This document shows, one piece after another, positions 37,743-45,104 of a DNA stretch of 58,570 nucleotides. Source of the stretch: CAVPEV01 sp963703555 (lineage in GTDB: Bacteria > Actinomycetota > Actinomycetes > Actinomycetales > Cellulomonadaceae). The position numbers and the translations under genes are program-made. Within the stretch, counting starts at the first letter, position 1. Each line of letters opens with the position of its first letter. The DNA lies in the NCBI GenBank assembly GCA_963703555.1, contig CAVPEV010000016.1:1-58570 (forward strand). The letters are read 5' to 3'. The notes under the pieces are model-generated. The model was not told the DNA's origin. It did not search any database and saw only the letters and a list, made by a program, of their open reading frames with translations.

Positions 37743-38048
37743 TCAACCCTCCGGCCACCAGTCCTCGCCTTCGGTACGCTGCGGCAACGGCCCGAACGCC
37801 CGCTCCGCGATGTCGTCGATCTCTCGCAGGTTCTCGGCCTCGTATTCCGCCAGCACAGCGGCGGTCTCCTGCTCGCGGCGGAAGGCGTCGGCGCTCGCCT
37901 GGACCACCAGCCCGCCGAGCAGCCGGGTCAGCCATGGTGCCCGGCCCTGATCCTCCTGGGCGGCCTTGACGAGCACCCGGCGCTCGGTCGGCGTCATGGC
38001 GTCGATCGCCGCGGCTAGTGGTGCGCACAGAGGGCGAGGCCTAGTCAT
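37743..38048 (-). CDS. Small hypothetical protein of the element
   Basis: This 101-residue protein was not recognised. It is helical and charged: AAIDAMTPTERRVLVKAAQE near residues 13-32, a hydrophobic LTRLLGGLVVQASA segment and an acidic end EDWWPEG. No domain is identifiable. ATG 38048 is preceded by AGGAG at 7 bases; a longer frame begins at 38219 but would overlap the preceding gene. It lies between the zinc-binding small protein gene and the capsid gene. Confidence 0.65.
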   Translation of the reverse strand: MTRPRPLCAPLAAAIDAMTPTERRVLVKAAQEDQGRAPWLTRLLGGLVVQASADAFRREQETAAVLAEYEAENLREIDDIAERAFGPLPQRTEGEDWWPEG

Positions 38049-38109
38049 TGTCAGTCTCCTGCTCGTCGGTTCGGGCCATGTCGGCCAGCCGCGCACGGGC
38101 GGGTATGTG

Positions 38110-38295
38110 TCATTGCTCGACCGCCACGTGTCCGGGCGTGCCCAGCCGGTCGGTGTAATGGAGATCGCACAAGAACGCGCTGCCGTCCGGTTCGACGTGC
38201 AAAACGTGGCCGCAATCACAGACCGGGCAGCCGCCGTGGTCGTCCAGGTAGTGCAAGGTAGGGGCCTGGGTACTCAGCAGGTCGTCGTCGCTCAT
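38110..38295 (-). CDS. Small zinc-ribbon-like protein of the element
   Basis: This 61-residue protein has Cys23-x2-Cys26-x-Cys28 with His30 (CPVCDCGH), followed by Cys43 and His46 (FLCDLH), which suggests a single metal site. Function is unknown; such small proteins in phage gene sets often bind nucleic acid or protein partners. Its ATG overlaps the stop of the WhiB-like gene by 4 bp, supporting both the start and co-expression. Confidence 0.65.
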   Translation of the reverse strand: MSDDDLLSTQAPTLHYLDDHGGCPVCDCGHVLHVEPDGSAFLCDLHYTDRLGTPGHVAVEQ

Positions 38296-38603
38296 TCGTG
38301 CTCCTTCGTATCTGTCGTCCTCGGTCGGCCGCGGCGCGGCCCCCGCTCGTCCTCGGTCACGGCGCCGTAGACGCCGGACTCATGCGGCCAGTGCTGCCCG
38401 AACGCCCGGCACATCGCGATCACGCTGCACGGCGCACACCTCGCGGCGGCGAGGCGCTGCGCGTCGACGTCGTCGGCTGTCCACCATGCGCGCACGGTCG
38501 GTGTCGCCTGGACGCACGGAACGGGCCGGCGTCGGTCGAGCTGGTCGGCGATCATCTCCAGCAGCTGGGCCCGCTCGGCGTCCTGCTCGACGTCGTCGGT
38601 CAT
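38292..38603 (-). CDS. WhiB-like iron-sulfur regulator of the element
   Basis: WhiB-like proteins are actinobacterial 4Fe-4S regulators that act with the housekeeping sigma factor. The 103-residue protein has cysteines at 30, 56, 59 and 65, the WhiB spacing C-x25-C-x2-C-x5-C, then SGVYGAVTEDER in place of the usual GVWGG turn, and a basic end RGPRRGRPR that can bind DNA. Phage-borne copies are known, such as WhiBTM4 of mycobacteriophage TM4, which interferes with host WhiB2. A role controlling the element, a helper phage or host division is possible. The ATG overlaps the upstream stop by 4 bp. Confidence 0.85.
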   Translation of the reverse strand: MTDDVEQDAERAQLLEMIADQLDRRRPVPCVQATPTVRAWWTADDVDAQRLAAARCAPCSVIAMCRAFGQHWPHESGVYGAVTEDERGPRRGRPRTTDTKEHE

Positions 38604-40093
38604 GGCGTCGCTCCCGCCTCACGGTCCGGGCATCCGGCCGCGTGGCCTTGGGTGGCGACGTGCCACCCGCAGGTGCCGCACCGGCCCGGTCGCGTGCGCG
38701 CGTACTCGAGGTAGGGGCGTGGTGCCACGACGTCGGGGTCCGACTCGTGTAGCGCTGTAGCGCTTGTAGCGGATGAATCCGCCAGCGGGCGCGGCCCTGG
38801 TGTCCGACTTGCCCCTGTTTCTATACCTGGGGGGGGTATCTGTGAGTCTTCGTATGACGGGACGTCCGTGCCCCGCCCGTGATCGTTTTTATCCGCTACA
38901 TCCGCTACAGCGCTACAACCCTCGTCCCGAGCGGGCAGGTACCGCGTCCAGGCGTCCGCGAGGTCGCCGGCCTCGTACCCCTTGAGCACCCTGGCGCCGA
39001 TCCGGAGGTCCTTCGGCGCGACCCCGTACTTCGCGAGCCTCCGGGACAGTCCGCGCGCGTCCAAGGGCTTGCCGCGCAGGTCTCCCCATGGCGACTCGTC
39101 CAGCTCGACCAGCCGGGCGAGAATGTCCTCGGTCGCCATCCGGTCCGCACCGGCTTCCGCGAACGTCGCCCGCAGGTCGCCGAGCAGCAGCACGCCCAGG
39201 CTCGGAGCGCGGTCCTGCGAGCGCTTGACCATCGTCACGGCGGCCTGACGAGCACGGTCCGGCCAGTCGCCACCGGCCAGGTCGGCCACGGCGAGCAGCG
39301 CCTCCCACACGTCGGCGGCGCGGTCCTCCACCCCGGCGGGCATGGTCGGCCAGGTCGCCGCGACGACGTCCTGGTTGACGCTCGACCACTCGTCGAGGTC
39401 ACGGCGCAGACCCTCGGCTTGCGCCTCGCCGGTGCGCCGTCGCCATGGCTCGACATGCTCGCCCGGTGCCCGGCGCCGCATCCTGACGACGACGCTGCGG
39501 GTCATGATCGTGTCGGGCAGGTCATCGAGTCCGGCCAGCGCGACGGCGGCATAGGCGGGCAGCTCCTCGGTGAACACTTCCTTGCCGCGGATCACACACC
39601 GGCCCGCCATGGCCCCCTTGCGGTGCCCGGCGTTCAGCAGCCCGCGGAGCTCCTCGTTGTCCTTCGCCTTCGGCCCGAACACGGTGTCGATCTCGTCGAA
39701 CAGGATGGTCGGCGGCCCGGCCGGGTCGCTCACCTTGCGGAACAGGTAGGCCGGGGTGGCATTGACGGCGTGCACCGCGCGCGGCACCAGCGGCTCGGTG
39801 ACCTCCAACGCCCGGGACTTGCCGGAACCCGGCTCGGGGGAGAGGAACGCGACGCGTGGCGTCGACTCCCAGGCGTCCATGAACCACGTATGAGCGATCC
39901 ACAGCACGTGAGCGATCCGCTCCGCCTCGCCCGGGTAGACGATGTACCGCGCGAGGAACGTCTCGACGTCGCCCAGCAGCTTCCACCCGCACACGGCCTC
40001 GGCCGCACGCTCGACGTGCAGGCGCTCGACGGCGGCCCGCGCCTCCAGGCTGCCCGGCTCGGCAGGCGTCGGCCAGTCCTCGGCGGCGCTCAT
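38600..40093 (-). CDS. DUF3631-type P-loop ATPase (probable replication protein)
   Basis: This 497-residue protein has Walker A in SPEPGSGKSRALE (Lys92), Walker B in TILFDEIDTVFG (Asp133-Glu134), and a DUF3631-like region after about residue 200 (RSVVVRMRRRAPGEHVEPWR, then a helical WPDRARQAAVTMVKRSQDRA region). This combination is common in actinobacterial prophages and satellites and is generally taken as a helicase or primase-associated ATPase. The C-terminal end has RCGTCGWHVATQGHAAGCPD, a possible zinc finger. It overlaps its neighbours on both sides by 4 bp. It is the best candidate for the element's replication initiator. Confidence 0.82.
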   Translation of the reverse strand: MSAAEDWPTPAEPGSLEARAAVERLHVERAAEAVCGWKLLGDVETFLARYIVYPGEAERIAHVLWIAHTWFMDAWESTPRVAFLSPEPGSGKSRALEVTEPLVPRAVHAVNATPAYLFRKVSDPAGPPTILFDEIDTVFGPKAKDNEELRGLLNAGHRKGAMAGRCVIRGKEVFTEELPAYAAVALAGLDDLPDTIMTRSVVVRMRRRAPGEHVEPWRRRTGEAQAEGLRRDLDEWSSVNQDVVAATWPTMPAGVEDRAADVWEALLAVADLAGGDWPDRARQAAVTMVKRSQDRAPSLGVLLLGDLRATFAEAGADRMATEDILARLVELDESPWGDLRGKPLDARGLSRRLAKYGVAPKDLRIGARVLKGYEAGDLADAWTRYLPARDEGCSAVADVADKNDHGRGTDVPSYEDSQIPPPGIETGASRTPGPRPLADSSATSATALHESDPDVVAPRPYLEYARTRPGRCGTCGWHVATQGHAAGCPDREAGATP

Positions 40094-40482
40094 GCGATGC
40101 CCCGCTCGGCGAGGATGGCACGCTGGGCGGCCGCCCGGTCAGGTTCGCCCCGACGGTCGGCGAGCTCGGCGTAGCTCGGGACGCTCGCCAACGCCTTCAC
40201 GAGCCTCTTGTTGAACTCGTCCATCTCCGCCGCGTACTCGGCCTCGTCGGCCGCGTCCCGCTCGGCGGACTCGTCGAGCCGGCCTGACCGGTACCCGTCG
40301 GCCCAGGCACCGGAGATGACGTCGAGCCGGCCGCACGCCCTGCCCGCGTCGAAGCCCGCCAGGAAGTCGGCCATGACGACGCCGGTGTTGATCTGCTCGA
40401 GGTCGATCTGCGGTACACTTGCCGCAGGCCGCCACGCCTCGGATGCCGCCCCCGTCGGGCGGCGTTCGTCTGCCCGGATCAC
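40090..40482 (-). CDS. Small hypothetical protein upstream of the DUF3631 ATPase
   Basis: This 130-residue protein was not recognised. Its second half is acidic and helical (ERDAADEAEYAAEMDEFNKR), and the middle has FLAGFDAGRACGRLDVISGA and WADGYRSGRLDES. GTG 40482 overlaps the stop of the excisionase-like gene by 4 bp, which supports this start even though the first 36 residues look less conserved; ATG 40374 is the alternative. Its stop overlaps the ATPase start by 4 bp, so it may be a partner of that protein. Confidence 0.6.
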   Translation of the reverse strand: MIRADERRPTGAASEAWRPAASVPQIDLEQINTGVVMADFLAGFDAGRACGRLDVISGAWADGYRSGRLDESAERDAADEAEYAAEMDEFNKRLVKALASVPSYAELADRRGEPDRAAAQRAILAERGIA

Positions 40483-40724
40483 GCTGCATCGCCGCGAGCG
40501 CGGAGGCTTGGAAGGTTGGACGGCAGCCGCCGATCGGCGGCCGTGATGGGCCGCAGGAGCTCGGCGACGGCCTCGGCGTCCACGCGGATCAGGCGCGGCC
40601 CCATCCGGTAGCCGAGCAGTCGTCCGCCTGAGATGTACCTGCGAATGGTCTTGGTCGAGCAGCCGAGCTGTGCAGCCGCTTCAGTCAGTGATATGAGCGC
40701 ACTGCTGCGCTGGGTCGATCCCAC
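40479..40724 (-). CDS. xis: Excisionase-like helix-turn-helix protein
   Basis: This 81-residue protein has an excisionase/MerR-type winged helix: LISLTEAAAQLGCSTKTIRR followed by YISGGRLLGYRMGPRLIRVD. Such proteins act as recombination directionality factors or as repressors. GTG 40724 is chosen because AGGAGG lies 7 bases upstream; a longer frame begins at 40763. It lies between the integrase pair and the replication genes, as Xis does in many actinobacterial elements. Confidence 0.8.
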   Translation of the reverse strand: MGSTQRSSALISLTEAAAQLGCSTKTIRRYISGGRLLGYRMGPRLIRVDAEAVAELLRPITAADRRLPSNLPSLRARGDAA

Positions 40725-40775
40725 GGGACTGCCTCCTGGCATGGGGTGTCTAGCCCCCGCCAAGAGGCCTCTGCT

Positions 40776-41129
40776 TCAGGGCGAAACTATACGCGCCAGG
40801 CCCCTGAGGGACAAGCGCGACACGCCGGCCGCGATGCAGGCGTCCAGGATCTTGTCGAGCGTTGCGGGCCGCATCTTCGTCGAGACCCCGCAGTGCGTGA
40901 GGTCGTACTTCATGCGCGGCAACTCGTCGATCCACCGCGGGGACTCGCTGACTCTCACGTCCGCGGGGAACGCGTGGCCGGTCACGTCGTCGAAGACGTA
41001 CTGCGTCATCGCCCCTGGCTCTGGGAGCCAGAATCGCGTCCCGTCATGGCGAGTGTCGCGCACGAACGTTCCGACAACCTCGGCCGGATTGTGGGCATCG
41101 CAGTACACGGTGATCGCAACGAGGTTCAC
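40776..41129 (-). CDS. Small hypothetical protein coupled to the integrase
   Basis: This 117-residue protein was not recognised. Cysteine/histidine pairs occur near the start (YCDAH, residues 9-13) and in the middle (LTHCG), so a metal site is possible, and the end (TLDKILDACIAAGVSRLSLR) is helical. GTG 41129 overlaps the integrase stop by 4 bp, so it is translated with the integrase and may modulate it. The upstream extension to 41309 is not supported. Confidence 0.6.
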   Translation of the reverse strand: MNLVAITVYCDAHNPAEVVGTFVRDTRHDGTRFWLPEPGAMTQYVFDDVTGHAFPADVRVSESPRWIDELPRMKYDLTHCGVSTKMRPATLDKILDACIAAGVSRLSLRGLARIVSP

Positions 41130-42235
41130 GACGCCTCCTCGACGAGCCTGGACAGCGCCGCCGCGATCGCGTGGTCGCGGTCCTTCGCGACATGCTGATA
41201 CCTCATCGCCGCCGCCGGGGACGAGTGCCCCAACCGGCCCATGAGCTCGGCCAACGTGGCCCCCGTCGAGGCGGCGAGAACCGCCCCGGTGTGCCGCAGA
41301 TCGTGCCAACGAAGATCGTCACGTCCGGCGGCCTTCCGTGCGACGCAGAACGACCTGTAGAGCGTCGACGGCGCGATGTTCCGGCCGCTGTCCGCCGGGA
41401 ACAGCAGCGCGTCCGGCCCGGGCTCCACGTGGTCGTGCAGGTGCGCCTCGACCAGCGGCAGCAGGTGCGGCGGGATCGCGACGTCGCGGACGCCCGAGGC
41501 GGTCTTCGGGGTGCCGACGATCACCCGCCCGCCAGCCCGCACCACGCCCCGGCGGACTTTGACCACACCGGCCTTGAGGTCGAGGTCACGACGTCGCAGC
41601 TCGGCCAGCTCCCCGAACCGCAGAGCACACCACGACGCCAGGAGAACCATGAGCCGCAGCCGCTCCGGCATTGCCGCGACGATGACCGCGAGCTCGTCGA
41701 GCGTGGCGGGCTTGATCCTCACCACCCGCCGCGACGATCCCGCGCCGCGGATCGTGCACGGGTTGGCGGGGATCAGCTCGTCGGCCACGGCCGTCCCGCA
41801 GATCGTCCGTAGCAGCCCGTAGGCGTGCGCGCGCAGCGTCGGCTTGCGGGCACCGAGATTGGCGTACCACCGACGCACGGAAGCAGGTGTCACGTGCTTG
41901 AGGGCGACGTCGGCGAACGTCGGGAGGATCTGCTTGTCGAGCAGCGAACGGTAGTGCTCGGCGGTCCTCGGCTTGAGCGGACGATCTGCGAGCCACCGCT
42001 CGGCGTACTCCCCGAACGTCAGCGCCACCACGCGCCTCTCCTGCGGCGGCACCCACGCGTCCAGCGAGATCTTTCGCGACTCGGCGGCGAGCCATCCTTC
42101 GGCGTCGAGTCGAGTGTCGAACGTGTGCGCGGCGTTGTACCGCAGGCCGTCCGGGGCAATGTAGCTCGCCTGGTACCGCCCGGACGGCAGGGTCCGCAGC
42201 GCCCCGAACGTACGCCGACCGGCCCGTCCGGCCAT
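41126..42235 (-). CDS. int: Tyrosine-type site-specific integrase
   Basis: This 369-residue recombinase has an N-terminal arm-binding region (residues 1-65), a SAM-like core-binding domain (about 70-155, LTFGEYAERWLADRPLKPRT) and the catalytic domain with Arg206 (CALRFGEL), Lys244 (TPKTASG), His311-x2-Arg314 (HDLRHTG), His337 (LGHSS) and Tyr346 (MRYQHV). All catalytic residues are present. It starts 162 bases from attR with GGGAGG 6 bases before the ATG. It probably recombines attP with the 3' end of tRNA-Val(CAC). Confidence 0.93.
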   Translation of the reverse strand: MAGRAGRRTFGALRTLPSGRYQASYIAPDGLRYNAAHTFDTRLDAEGWLAAESRKISLDAWVPPQERRVVALTFGEYAERWLADRPLKPRTAEHYRSLLDKQILPTFADVALKHVTPASVRRWYANLGARKPTLRAHAYGLLRTICGTAVADELIPANPCTIRGAGSSRRVVRIKPATLDELAVIVAAMPERLRLMVLLASWCALRFGELAELRRRDLDLKAGVVKVRRGVVRAGGRVIVGTPKTASGVRDVAIPPHLLPLVEAHLHDHVEPGPDALLFPADSGRNIAPSTLYRSFCVARKAAGRDDLRWHDLRHTGAVLAASTGATLAELMGRLGHSSPAAAMRYQHVAKDRDHAIAAALSRLVEEAS

Positions 42236-42341
42236 CCGGTGCCTCCCAGTGTCGCGACGTCGTGCAATGCCCGTGCGATCCGAGAGTACTCCACTGTCAT
42301 CTTGCGTCCATTAGTGACACGCGGTACTGTCCTACTACGCC

Positions 42342-42369
42342 GCAGGTCAGACGCCTGGACGTGCAGGTC
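42342..42369. repeat. Paired GCAGGTC repeats near attR, candidate integrase arm sites
   Basis: GCAGGTC occurs at 42342-42348 and 42363-42369, two helical turns apart and about 28 bases from the att core. CGCAGGT also occurs at 35170-35176, just inside attL. This fits arm-type sites, but the repeat is short. Confidence 0.35.
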
Positions 42370-42396
42370 GAACACAGATTCCGAGTTGCCCCTAGA

Positions 42397-42428
42397 CACT
42401 GGTTCGAACCCAGTATCGCCCACCAGCA
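42397..42428 (+). repeat. attR: displaced 3' end of tRNA-Val(CAC)
   Basis: This is identical over 32 bp to 35134-35165. It lacks the 5' part of the tRNA and so marks the right junction of the element. The original tRNA terminator begins within its last bases. Confidence 0.93.
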
Positions 42429-42461
42429 GGCCCCCGGTCCGTCGCGGACGCGGGGGCCTGC
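42426..42461 (+). terminator. Original tRNA-Val terminator, displaced by integration
   Basis: GCAGGCCCCCG (42426-42436) pairs perfectly with CGGGGGCCTGC (42451-42461), and the loop holds a further GTCCG/CGGAC pairing. It lies directly after attR, where it would have ended tRNA-Val transcription before integration. Confidence 0.7.
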
Positions 42462-42488
42462 CGCGTTCGTCGGCCTCCACCGGGTCGG

Positions 42489-42494
42489 TAGCAT
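42489..42494 (+). promoter_or_regulatory. -10 element (TAGCAT) of thrS
   Basis: TAGCAT lies 47 bases before the thrS GTG, giving a leader of about 40 bases that includes AAGGAGA 8 bases before the start. No T-box-like leader is seen. Confidence 0.45.
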
Positions 42495-42541
42495 CGAGCT
42501 GCCCGTCCGCGGGGACGGGACGACCGAAGGAGACGACGCCG

Positions 42542-44545
42542 GTGCCCGAGCTCATCACCCTGACCGTCGACGGCACACTGACGACGGTGGAGCGCGGTAG
42601 CACCGGCACGGACCTGGTCACAGGCCGGCGGGACGTCGTCGTGCTGCGCGTCGACGGTCGGCTGGTCGACCTCACGGCGCCGCTGCCGGACGGGTCCACC
42701 GTGGAGACGGTGACCATCGACAGCCCGGACGGCCTGGCGGTCCTGCGGCACTCGGCGGCCCACGTGCTGGCCCAGGCCGTCCAGGAGGTCAACCCGGCCG
42801 CGCGGCTGGGGATCGGACCTCCGATCGCCGACGGGTTCTACTACGACTTCGACGTCGCCGAACCGTTCACACCCGACGACCTGCGTGCGCTGGAGAAGAT
42901 CATGGCGCGGGTCGTCAAGGAGGGACAGACGTTCCGCCGGGTCGAGGTGAGCGAGCAGGAGGCCCGCGCCGTCCTCGCCGACCAGCCCTACAAGCTCGAG
43001 CTCATCGGCCTGAAGGCGCACCCCGAGCAAGCCGGGGAGGGCGCCGGGGTCGAGGTGGGCGGCGAGGGACTGACCCTGTACCAGAACGTGCGCCGCGACG
43101 GGTCGGTCGCCTGGCAGGACCTGTGCCGGGGGCCCCACTTGCCGAGCACCCGGCTCCTGGGCAACGGGTTCGAGCTGCTACGCACCGCCGCGGCTTACTG
43201 GCGCGGATCCGAACACAATCGGCAGCTCCAGCGCATCTACGGCACCGCCTGGCCGTCGAAGGACGCCCTGCGGGCCTACCTGGACCGGATCGCCGAGGCC
43301 GAGCGACGCGACCATCGCCGGCTCGGCGCCGAGCTGGACCTGTTCTCCTTCCCGGAGGAGATCGGCAGCGGGCTGCCGGTGTTCCATCCCAACGGCGGCA
43401 TCGTACGGATGGAGATGGAGCAGTACTCCCGGCAGCGACACCTGCAGGCCGGGTACTCGTTCGTCAACACCCCGCACATCACCAAGGAGCAGCTGTTCGC
43501 GCTGTCCGGGCACCTGGACTGGTACGCGGACTCGATGTACCCGCCGATGCAGCTCGACGAGGAGCGCGACGCGGACGGGACGGTGCGTCGGGCCGGGCAG
43601 AACTACTACCTCAAGCCGATGAACTGCCCGATGCACAACCTCATCTACCGCTCGCGGGGCCGCTCCTACCGCGAGCTGCCGCTGCGGCTGTTCGAGTTCG
43701 GCACCGTCTACCGGTACGAGAAGTCCGGCGTGGTCCATGGCATGACCCGTGCTCGCGGGTTCACCCAGGACGACGCCCACATCTACTGCACGCGCGACCA
43801 GTTGGCCGGCGAGCTCACCACCCTGCTGACGTTCGTCCTCGACGTGCTCAAGGACTACGGCCTGGACGACTTCTACCTGGAGCTGTCCACCCGCAACCCG
43901 GCGAAGTCGGTCGGCTCGGACGAGGTGTGGCAGGAGGCGACCCGGACGCTGCGGGAGGTCGCCGAGGCGTCCGGCCTCGAGCTGCGACCCGACCCGGAGG
44001 GTGCTGCGTTCTACGGCCCGAAGATCTCCGTCCAGGTCACGGACGCGATCGGCCGGACCTGGCAGATGTCGACCATCCAGCTGGACTTCAACCTCCCGGA
44101 CCGGTTCGACCTGGAATACACGGCGCCGGACGGCTCCCGGCAGCGGCCGGTGATGATCCACCGAGCCCTGTTCGGCTCGATCGAACGGTTCTTCGCCGTC
44201 CTCACCGAGCACTACGCCGGGGCGTTCCCGCCCTGGCTGGCCCCGGTCCAGGTGCTGGCCGTCCCGGTGGCGGAACCCTTCACCGAGCACCTGGCGGACG
44301 TCGTGACCCGGCTGCGCTCGCGTGGCATCCGGGCTGAGCTGGATACCAGCGACGACCGGTTCGGCAAGAAGATCCGCAACGCCAGCACCCAGAAGGTCCC
44401 GTTCGTCCTGATCGCGGGCGGCGACGACGCAGCCGCCGGGGCGGTCTCGTTCCGGTACCGCGACGGTCACCAGGACAACGGTGTGCCGGTCGCCGATGCC
44501 GTGGAACGCATCGCCGCCGCCGTCCGCGACCGGGTCCAGGTCTGA
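42542..44545 (+). CDS. thrS: Threonyl-tRNA synthetase ThrS
   Basis: ThrS charges tRNA-Thr. The 667-residue protein has a TGS domain (residues 1-60), the editing domain with HSAAHVLAQAV and the later zinc-type CRGPHLPST, the class II catalytic core with motif 2 FEFGTVYRYEKSGVVHGMTR, the zinc cysteine in MNCPMHNLIYR, motif 3 HRALFGSIERFF and the anticodon-binding domain after about residue 565. The GTG is preceded by AAGGAG. It is the first chromosomal gene after the element. Confidence 0.96.
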   Translation: MPELITLTVDGTLTTVERGSTGTDLVTGRRDVVVLRVDGRLVDLTAPLPDGSTVETVTIDSPDGLAVLRHSAAHVLAQAVQEVNPAARLGIGPPIADGFYYDFDVAEPFTPDDLRALEKIMARVVKEGQTFRRVEVSEQEARAVLADQPYKLELIGLKAHPEQAGEGAGVEVGGEGLTLYQNVRRDGSVAWQDLCRGPHLPSTRLLGNGFELLRTAAAYWRGSEHNRQLQRIYGTAWPSKDALRAYLDRIAEAERRDHRRLGAELDLFSFPEEIGSGLPVFHPNGGIVRMEMEQYSRQRHLQAGYSFVNTPHITKEQLFALSGHLDWYADSMYPPMQLDEERDADGTVRRAGQNYYLKPMNCPMHNLIYRSRGRSYRELPLRLFEFGTVYRYEKSGVVHGMTRARGFTQDDAHIYCTRDQLAGELTTLLTFVLDVLKDYGLDDFYLELSTRNPAKSVGSDEVWQEATRTLREVAEASGLELRPDPEGAAFYGPKISVQVTDAIGRTWQMSTIQLDFNLPDRFDLEYTAPDGSRQRPVMIHRALFGSIERFFAVLTEHYAGAFPPWLAPVQVLAVPVAEPFTEHLADVVTRLRSRGIRAELDTSDDRFGKKIRNASTQKVPFVLIAGGDDAAAGAVSFRYRDGHQDNGVPVADAVERIAAAVRDRVQV

Positions 44546-44548
44546 GGG

Positions 44549-45097
44549 GTGGACGTCACGCAGACCGATGCGCTCGCCGGTGATCCCGACGGTCTGGAAC
44601 GGCTGTGGGTGCCGCACCGGATGGCGTACATCGGTGGCGCGGACAAGCCGTCGCAGGCCGCTGGGCCACCCGGCTGCCCGTTCTGCCAGGCGGCCGGGCG
44701 GCCCGACGAGGAAGGCTTGGTGGTCGGTCGCGGTCGGGTCGCCTACGTGCTGCTCAACCTGTACCCGTACAACGCCGGCCACCTGCTGGTCTGCCCCTAC
44801 CGGCACGTGGCCGACTACACCGACCTCACGGCGGCGGAGGTCGCCGAGGTGGGCGAGCTGACCCGGACGGCGATGCGGGTGCTGCGCAGCGTGTCCGCGC
44901 CCCGCGGATTCAACCTCGGCATGAACCAGGGCGACGTGGCCGGTGCCGGGATCGCGGCGCACCTGCACCAGCACGTCGTGCCCCGCTGGGCCGGGGACGC
45001 CAACTTCCTGCCGATCGTCGCGCGGACCAGGGCGCTGCCCGAGCTGCTCGGTGACACGCGGGCGCGGCTCGCCGCGGCGTGGCCGGACAACGGATGA
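44549..45097 (+). CDS. HIT family protein (AP4A phosphorylase-like)
   Basis: HIT proteins are nucleotide hydrolases or transferases; actinobacterial members of this type act on diadenosine tetraphosphate. The catalytic motif is HLHQHVVPRW, preceded by LNLYPYNAGHLLVCPYRHV. CPFCQAAG near the N terminus suggests a zinc site with later histidines. The 182-residue length is usual. The GTG start follows thrS by 3 bases, and the order thrS-HIT-pgsA-acyltransferase-pimA is conserved in actinobacteria. Confidence 0.9.
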   Translation: MDVTQTDALAGDPDGLERLWVPHRMAYIGGADKPSQAAGPPGCPFCQAAGRPDEEGLVVGRGRVAYVLLNLYPYNAGHLLVCPYRHVADYTDLTAAEVAEVGELTRTAMRVLRSVSAPRGFNLGMNQGDVAGAGIAAHLHQHVVPRWAGDANFLPIVARTRALPELLGDTRARLAAAWPDNG

Positions 45098-45104
45098 GGC
45101 CGGT

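Larger units (their letters stand above)
35134..42428. mobile_element. Integrated satellite-like element with integrase and HK97 capsid gene
   Basis: The 7263-bp element (repeat to repeat) lies between two 32-bp att copies at tRNA-Val(CAC). Its integrase starts 162 bases inside attR. Nine genes run leftward from the integrase to a major capsid protein that ends 1 kb from attL, and one gene runs rightward next to attL. It encodes integration, excision-like, replication-ATPase, WhiB-like and capsid proteins but no terminase, portal, protease, tail or lysis gene. This plan resembles capsid-encoding phage satellites and the small phiRv1/phiRv2 elements of M. tuberculosis (phiRv2, as I recall, also uses a tRNA-Val), but is shorter. 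Confidence 0.9.

Noticed and set aside
35134..42428. Complete prophage
   Set aside because: No terminase, portal, protease, tail or lysis gene is present within the att sites, and the span is too small.
42462..42541. T-box leader regulating thrS
   Set aside because: The leader is only about 40 bases and lacks a specifier stem and T-box; a simple promoter with a ribosome site explains it.
42019..42792. Minus-strand reading frame spanning attR and the integrase start
   Set aside because: It reads out of frame through the integrase and across the attachment site and thrS; no conserved product.
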